10,108 nucleotides of DNA, taken from Nitrospira sp. (GTDB lineage Bacteria; Nitrospirota; Nitrospiria; Nitrospirales; Nitrospiraceae). Location of the stretch: the NCBI GenBank assembly GCA_020697375.1, contig JAJFBJ010000113.1, positions 1-10,108 on the forward strand, in the 5' to 3' direction. Within the stretch, counting starts at the first letter, position 1, and each line of letters begins with the position of its first letter. The position numbers were made by a program, and so were the translations under genes. Of the stretch, positions 6,786 to 10,108 are shown in pieces. The notes beneath the pieces were generated by a model. That model ran no database searches, was not told the DNA's origin, and worked only from the letters and a program-made list of their open reading frames with translations.

Positions 6786-7720
6786 CAATAGCCCGCCCGG
6801 TTGCATCGGGGGGGCCATCCATTCCAGCCCCTCTATTAACCATGGTGCTCTTCCTGATCTTCGGCTGGTCCGATCATTCCCTCTCCGCAACAGATCACAC
6901 TCCCGGCCCTTCACCGACGCCCGCGTTGACCAAGCATCTGACATCGATCGCCAAACGCGCCGTCAGCTCTCCGACCGTCCGCATTCCTGAAGGTAGCTTC
7001 TTGTTAGGTAGCGTGCGGGTGGACGATGATCCGTACGGCATGGGTACGCAGTTCGATGACACGGAACTTCCGCAGCATCGCGTCTGGCTCGACAGCTACG
7101 AGATCGATCGGGACGAAGTCAGCCTGGGCGAATATCTCGCCTATCTTCGTGCACGAAAAATCCATCCTTCAGCCGACCTGCAAAAACTCATTTGGCACGT
7201 CATTACCGTCCATGCCATTACCGATGACACCCTGGCTCAATGGCCAGCGCTGTATGTCACTTGGAAGGAAGCCGACGGAGTCTGTCGTTCACATGGCAAA
7301 CGCCTGCCGACCGAGGCTGAGTGGGAAAAAGCCGCCCGCGGCCCGGACGGGAATATGTTCCCCTGGGGACCGGCTGCGCCGGATAATACGTTAGCCATGT
7401 TCGGACAACATCATGTGCACGAAATTCCGATCCTCGCGGCGGTGAACAATGGAGAAGAGGGGAGAAGTCCATACGGACTCCACCACATGGCGGGCAATAT
7501 AGCCGAATGGGTCAATGACTGGTTCGGATTCGATTACTATGCCTACATGCCGGAACGGAACCCGCCCGGCCCCACCAGCGGGCGCTACAAGGGCGTACGC
7601 GGCGGCTCGTGGAAAAGCAAACCCAACATGCTTCGTACTGCGACTCGCGGAGGTTCGGCGCCGGATCGACGGTCTGCGACGATCGGGTTCCGTTGCGCGC
7701 GACCGGTCGTAGCGCCATAA
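6782..7720 (+). CDS. Exported SUMF1/FGE-fold protein, probably not a formylglycine-generating enzyme
   Basis: A 312-residue protein with a hydrophobic N-terminal segment (about 17-36, 'PLLTMVLFLIFGW', cleavage near 'SLSA'). A proline/threonine-rich linker leads to one FGE-sulfatase (SUMF1) domain at 65-308: 'IPEGSFLLGS' (68-77), 'YEIDRDEVSLGEY' (106-118), 'RLPTEAEWEKAARG' (174-187), 'FPWG' (193-196), 'MAGNIAEWVNDWF' (236-248), 'VRGGSW' (272-277) and 'IGFRCA' (301-306). True FGEs carry two reactive cysteines shortly after the 'GGS' motif. Here that stretch has none, so oxidation of sulfatase cysteines is unlikely and a structural or binding role is more probable. The GTG start overlaps the lipoprotein stop. 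An internal ATG at 6842 is an alternative, but it would shorten the signal segment. Confidence 0.9.
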   Translation: MTIARPVASGGPSIPAPLLTMVLFLIFGWSDHSLSATDHTPGPSPTPALTKHLTSIAKRAVSSPTVRIPEGSFLLGSVRVDDDPYGMGTQFDDTELPQHRVWLDSYEIDRDEVSLGEYLAYLRARKIHPSADLQKLIWHVITVHAITDDTLAQWPALYVTWKEADGVCRSHGKRLPTEAEWEKAARGPDGNMFPWGPAAPDNTLAMFGQHHVHEIPILAAVNNGEEGRSPYGLHHMAGNIAEWVNDWFGFDYYAYMPERNPPGPTSGRYKGVRGGSWKSKPNMLRTATRGGSAPDRRSATIGFRCARPVVAP

Positions 7721-7769
7721 ACCTGGCGCGGCCATTCACGACATCAAGCCACGGGATCGAGACAAGGAT
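7721..7769. other. Convergent spacer between the SUMF1 and membrane protein genes
   Basis: Only 49 bases separate the two stop codons. TGGC-GCG-GCCA (7724-7734) is a short inverted repeat with a 3-base loop and no T-run on either strand. I see no convincing terminator. Confidence 0.4.
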
Positions 7770-8921
7770 TTAACCAGTTTGAGGATCTTGGTATGAAGAT
7801 CTTTGGCCTAGCACCAGCTCGACGACCGCCAGGCACTCCAGCCCAAAGGGCAGATACCCGGCGTACCCGAGAATGGGCATTTCAAAGATCTGAAAGCGGT
7901 GCACGAGCGGGATCGCGTATTCCCAGTGGGAGAGACTGCTCGCATTCCACATTTCCCAAAAGAATCCGCAAACCAGCGCCGCCATCGCCGCGATCCATAT
8001 CCGTTCCCCGTGCCCCTGCAAGAGGCCATCGAAGATGCTCGGATGGCCGGATAACCATTCCAACCCCGTGATCATCAGCAACGGCGCCATCCACACCAGC
8101 GGAAAAAGATAATCGGGCCAGATTCCGATCCCCATCAAACCGGCGCCCGCACATAGCGCAAGGAGCCAACCGGCAGGTTGGACAGGATTCTCGCGCATGC
8201 TCCACATCTGTTTCCTTCCTGGATTGAATCCCAGAAAGGAAGCGAGGCAATCCATTGTGCCCATGACGGCAGGCAATACCGTCGAGAACGGCAGGCTGGC
8301 GAGCAACAGGTATTCGCCTGCAGTAAAGTCCTCCGCTCCGATGTAGTACCAATTTTGAACGAATCGATTCAGATATTCGAACACCCACCAGAATGCGGCA
8401 CTCAGCGGAAACAGCGAAAGAAAATAATCGACCTGATGAAGCAGCATGCAGCGACCCGTTCTTGCGTAGGTCACCGCATTGACAGTAATGATATAGCCCA
8501 GCCACAGCGCCGTGAAGGTGTGGAGTTGCATCGTCCCGACCCATTCAAACCGGTTCCATGCCAAAATCCAAATGATGATCGTCCAGCCAATCCCGCACCA
8601 TCCCCACCAGGGCAATAAGATCCACCGGTACGTATCTGAGGCGAGTCCGGTGCGCGCCATCAGCACAGCCAGGTCTTGCCGCGGCATGAACCGAACTACG
8701 AAAACAACCGTGAGTGCGAGAATTCCCGTGGCAGATGGGATGAAGACCGGCCAGGAGAAAGATGAATGGGTTACGTATCTTGTACGTGGAGGAAGTTCAA
8801 GATAAGGTTGGAGAGCATGGCCCTCAAGCCACACACCGAGCAAGGGAAATACGACAACCGTAATCATGGCCAGAGCGATGATCAGCCAAGAGGGCGCATG
8901 ATGTGTTGCATTCTGGAACAT
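7770..8921 (-). CDS. Polytopic integral membrane protein of unknown function
   Basis: A 383-residue inner-membrane protein with about ten hydrophobic segments, at roughly residues 12-32, 56-78, 104-122, 133-152, 165-184, 203-222, 250-270, 271-290, 308-325 and 348-371. It is rich in tryptophan and aromatic residues, with conserved-looking motifs 'FWWVFEYLNRFVQNWYYIG' (177-195), 'PFSTVLPAVMGT' (211-222), 'GFFWEMWN' (319-326) and 'FEMPILGYAGYLPFGLE' (346-362). The acidic residues inside membrane-adjacent motifs (the FEYLNR, WEMWN and FEMP glutamates) could be catalytic or ion-binding. I recall similar uncharacterised proteins in other bacteria but cannot name a domain. No Shine-Dalgarno sequence precedes the ATG. 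The small ORF that ends 16 bases upstream could provide translational coupling. It converges on the SUMF1-like gene. Confidence 0.8.
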   Translation of the reverse strand: MFQNATHHAPSWLIIALAMITVVVFPLLGVWLEGHALQPYLELPPRTRYVTHSSFSWPVFIPSATGILALTVVFVVRFMPRQDLAVLMARTGLASDTYRWILLPWWGWCGIGWTIIIWILAWNRFEWVGTMQLHTFTALWLGYIITVNAVTYARTGRCMLLHQVDYFLSLFPLSAAFWWVFEYLNRFVQNWYYIGAEDFTAGEYLLLASLPFSTVLPAVMGTMDCLASFLGFNPGRKQMWSMRENPVQPAGWLLALCAGAGLMGIGIWPDYLFPLVWMAPLLMITGLEWLSGHPSIFDGLLQGHGERIWIAAMAALVCGFFWEMWNASSLSHWEYAIPLVHRFQIFEMPILGYAGYLPFGLECLAVVELVLGQRSSYQDPQTG

Positions 8922-8937
8922 GCTGTTGGCTGATCTG

Positions 8938-9078
8938 CTACATCGTAGCTTGAACAGAGGGACAAGTTGTCACGCAGGGACAATATGCGCATCGATCCAA
9001 GCCATTCAGAAACCGAATAGTTGCGTGAGCGGCAGGGCACAAGCTGTCCTGCAGTAAAGCGAACAATGAATTTTTCAT
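8938..9078 (-). CDS. Possible 46-residue cysteine-rich small protein
   Basis: Read leftward from an ATG at 9078 this frame runs 46 codons to TAG. It starts M-K-N-S-L-F-A-L-L and ends with a cysteine cluster, 'RCAYCPCVTTCPS', of pattern C-x2-C-x-C-x3-C; one more cysteine lies at residue 14. AGGA is placed 7 bases before the ATG, better than for several neighbours. The stop is 16 bases from the start of the membrane protein gene in the same direction, so the pair could be one operon. The cysteine spacing could hold a metal or Fe-S cluster, or be oxidised. Against it: no homologue known to me, short length, and 'CP' codons created by a direct repeat in the DNA. The alternative is that the region is purely regulatory. 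Confidence 0.35.
   Translation of the reverse strand: MKNSLFALLQDSLCPAAHATIRFLNGLDRCAYCPCVTTCPSVQATM
8958..9043. repeat. Iterated AGGGACAA motif and palindromes upstream of the membrane protein gene
   Basis: AGGGACAA occurs at 8958-8965 and again at 8976-8983, exactly 18 bases apart. A near copy with one inserted base (AGGGCACAA) is at 9034-9042. GACAAGTTGTC (8961-8971) is a perfect odd palindrome overlapping the first copy. A stem-loop (GCAGGGCA with TGTCCTGC, 5-base loop, one G-U pair) covers 9032-9052. These could be regulator sites, or simply the codons of the small ORF on the other strand. Confidence 0.4.
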
Positions 9079-9100
9079 GGTCAAATCCTGCTGTAAGTCA

Positions 9101-9130
9101 TTGACAATATAGTAGGTACATTTTTAGGCT
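9101..9130 (+). promoter_or_regulatory. Candidate promoter for the small exported protein gene
   Basis: A perfect -35 TTGACA (9101-9106) is followed after 18 bases by TAGGCT (9125-9130), which keeps the key TA...T positions of the -10. The start would be near 9137, giving a leader of about 65 bases to the ATG at 9202. Confidence 0.5.
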
Positions 9131-9150
9131 CATCACTTGAATGAGGTCAA
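9121..9150 (-). promoter_or_regulatory. Candidate divergent promoter for the small ORF and membrane protein
   Basis: Read leftward, TTGACC (9150-9145) and TAAAAA (9126-9121) are spaced by 18 bases. Transcription would start near 9114, about 36 bases before the small ORF start at 9078. It overlaps the rightward promoter at 9101-9130, so polymerases would compete. The -10 matches four of six positions. Confidence 0.35.
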
Positions 9151-9201
9151 CCCGCATCTGTTCGCCTTTGCGTCACGATCAACAAAAAGGAGGGGATGGT
9201 G

Positions 9202-9498
9202 ATGATGAAACCATTCATAACGATGATCGGCTTGGTTCTCATAATGGGGATCGGCACCCTACTGCTCGCTCCGGATATCACAGTTGCCTCAACGGCATAT
9301 ACGCAAGTCAGCGTGCAGGCCATCGACATGTCAGTTCCAAGCTTGACATTTCGAACGATGGAGGGGCAAATCTGGACGCTTCCGGCGGCATCCGCGGACC
9401 TGCTCAAAGGACTTCAAAAGGGCGATACCTGCAGCCTTGAAATCGACATGCAGGACCGAGTCACTAAAATCGTAAAGGCGGGTTCTATGGCGCCGTAA
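9202..9498 (+). CDS. Small exported beta-rich protein of unknown function
   Basis: A 98-residue product with a signal peptide (hydrophobic 'MIGLVLIMGIGTLLLA', cleavage probably after 'TVAS' or 'TAYT' near residue 30). The mature part of about 68 residues reads as alternating strands: 'VSVQAIDMS', 'LTFRTMEGQIWTLP', 'LKGLQKGDTCSLEID' and 'RVTKIV'. The 'LxxGD..x.xxD...v..I' pattern resembles small OB/beta-barrel periplasmic proteins such as DUF1344-type domains, a resemblance seen by eye only. AGGAGG (9188-9193) is 8 bases before the ATG at 9202, which is preferred over the ATG at 9196 (2 bases away). A single cysteine lies in the mature chain. The exported FKBP gene follows 69 bases later in the same direction, after a possible terminator. 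Confidence 0.8.
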   Translation: MMKPFITMIGLVLIMGIGTLLLAPDITVASTAYTQVSVQAIDMSVPSLTFRTMEGQIWTLPAASADLLKGLQKGDTCSLEIDMQDRVTKIVKAGSMAP

Positions 9499-9517
9499 CA
9501 TCCAGCGCCCAATTTTA
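9489..9517 (+). terminator. Candidate rho-independent terminator overlapping the stop of the small exported gene
   Basis: GGCGC (9489-9493) pairs with GCGCC (9505-9509) around an 11-base loop that contains the TAA stop. CAATTTTATT follows. The stem is only 5 bp and the T-tract four bases, so it may be leaky and allow some read-through into the FKBP gene. Confidence 0.4.
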
Positions 9518-9567
9518 TTGATCTTAACAACCAGTACATTACTTACCCCTGCATCGAGAGGTATCCC

Positions 9568-10074
9568 ATGATACGATTCTTTCCAAAGAGACTTGCCATG
9601 GCCTTTGCCGCCTGCGCGCTTCTTAGCAGTCCCCTACAAGCTCAGATGACCGAGACATCGACGGAGTCCATCAAGGAAGGCGCCAAGGTCACGCTAGAGA
9701 TGACTATCACGGTACCCAATGAACATTTAATAATTCCCCCGCACAAAAGCGAATATACCCATGGAGCCCGTGAACTGATCCCAGGATTGGAACATGCTCT
9801 TGCCGGCATGCATGTCGGTGAGAAAAAACGAGTGGAACTCGATCCGGACCATGCGTTCGGACAATACGACGCACAAAAGAAAAAAACAGTGTCTCGCAGT
9901 GAGTTGCCGGAAACGATTCAAGCCGGCGACATCGGAAGCACCTCGGAAGGCCAACCGTTTACGGTCGTGTCTCTCTTGAACGACTCGGCGGTCATTGATT
10001 TCAACCATCCTTTAGCGGGGAAACTCATTGTGTTGGATGTGCGGGTTCTCGATGTAAAGCGACCACAAACATAA
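9568..10074 (+). CDS. Exported SlyD-like FKBP-type peptidyl-prolyl cis-trans isomerase
   Basis: A 168-residue predicted periplasmic foldase. Residues 1-25 form a signal peptide ending 'SPLQA', with cleavage before Q26. The FKBP core starts about residue 36 and includes 'HGARELIPGLEHALAGMHVG' (65-84), the usual substrate-pocket strand and helix. 'LDPDHAFGQYD' (91-101) leads into an insert-in-flap segment (about 100-147) as in SlyD, and the chain closes with 'DFNHPLAGKLIVLDVRVLDV' (144-163), the family's NHPLAGK signature. SlyD proteins are normally cytoplasmic and carry a histidine-rich metal-binding tail. This one has an export signal and no tail, so it probably assists folding of secreted proteins. 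The ATG has GAGAGG 7 bases upstream. No distinct promoter is visible in the 69-base gap. An A-T rich segment around 9511-9540 is the only candidate. Confidence 0.92.
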   Translation: MIRFFPKRLAMAFAACALLSSPLQAQMTETSTESIKEGAKVTLEMTITVPNEHLIIPPHKSEYTHGARELIPGLEHALAGMHVGEKKRVELDPDHAFGQYDAQKKKTVSRSELPETIQAGDIGSTSEGQPFTVVSLLNDSAVIDFNHPLAGKLIVLDVRVLDVKRPQT

Positions 10075-10108
10075 GAAGGCACGAACGTTAATCCATGAGG
10101 CTTCAAGA

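Noticed and set aside
10095..10108. Possible start of another rightward gene (ATG near the window end)
   Set aside because: Only four codons are visible and the nearest purine-rich site is about 15 bases away, too far to decide.

Overview
The window is about 10.1 kb of moderately GC-rich bacterial DNA, densely coded, with many exported proteins. Gene content and protein style suggest a Gram-negative of the phylum Nitrospirota, possibly Nitrospira. The intergenic inverted repeat at 2141-2264 looks like a family I associate with Nitrospira genomes. This assignment is inference from memory and was not searched.

Layout. Bases 1-2080 hold a consensus-like promoter and a large LpoA-type protein (TPR-like half plus periplasmic-binding-protein half) read rightward. 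A 124-bp inverted-repeat element then lies directly before the ribosome binding site of trpS (2286-3275, rightward). Four genes are read leftward from 5920 to 3461: an exported protein of unknown function (5920-5261), a glyoxalase II-like metallo-beta-lactamase-fold hydrolase (5207-4578), an exported bifunctional-nuclease (DUF151) domain protein (4442-3930) and a small PilZ-domain protein (3784-3461). The first two are probably one transcript. The last two have spacers large enough for their own signals. Divergent from this block, 6030-7720 reads rightward: a coiled-coil lipoprotein followed, with a GTGA overlap, by an exported SUMF1/FGE-fold protein lacking the catalytic cysteine pair. A leftward polytopic membrane protein of unknown function (8921-7770) converges on it. 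A possible 46-residue cysteine-rich small ORF (9078-8938) lies just upstream of the membrane protein in the same direction. Rightward from a divergent promoter region come a small exported protein (9202-9498) and an exported SlyD-like FKBP prolyl isomerase (9568-10074).

How the genes fit together. Most products carry signal peptides or membrane segments, so the window is an envelope-oriented housekeeping and accessory region with trpS embedded in it. Likely themes are peptidoglycan synthase activation (LpoA-like), periplasmic folding (FKBP) and c-di-GMP sensing (PilZ). I see no phage, IS transposase, CRISPR, tRNA or rRNA. I find no convincing new multi-gene system. The points most worth a second look are the repeat in the trpS leader and its possible short relative at 4476-4520, the cysteine-rich small ORF, the lipoprotein/SUMF1 pair, and the exported DUF151 protein.
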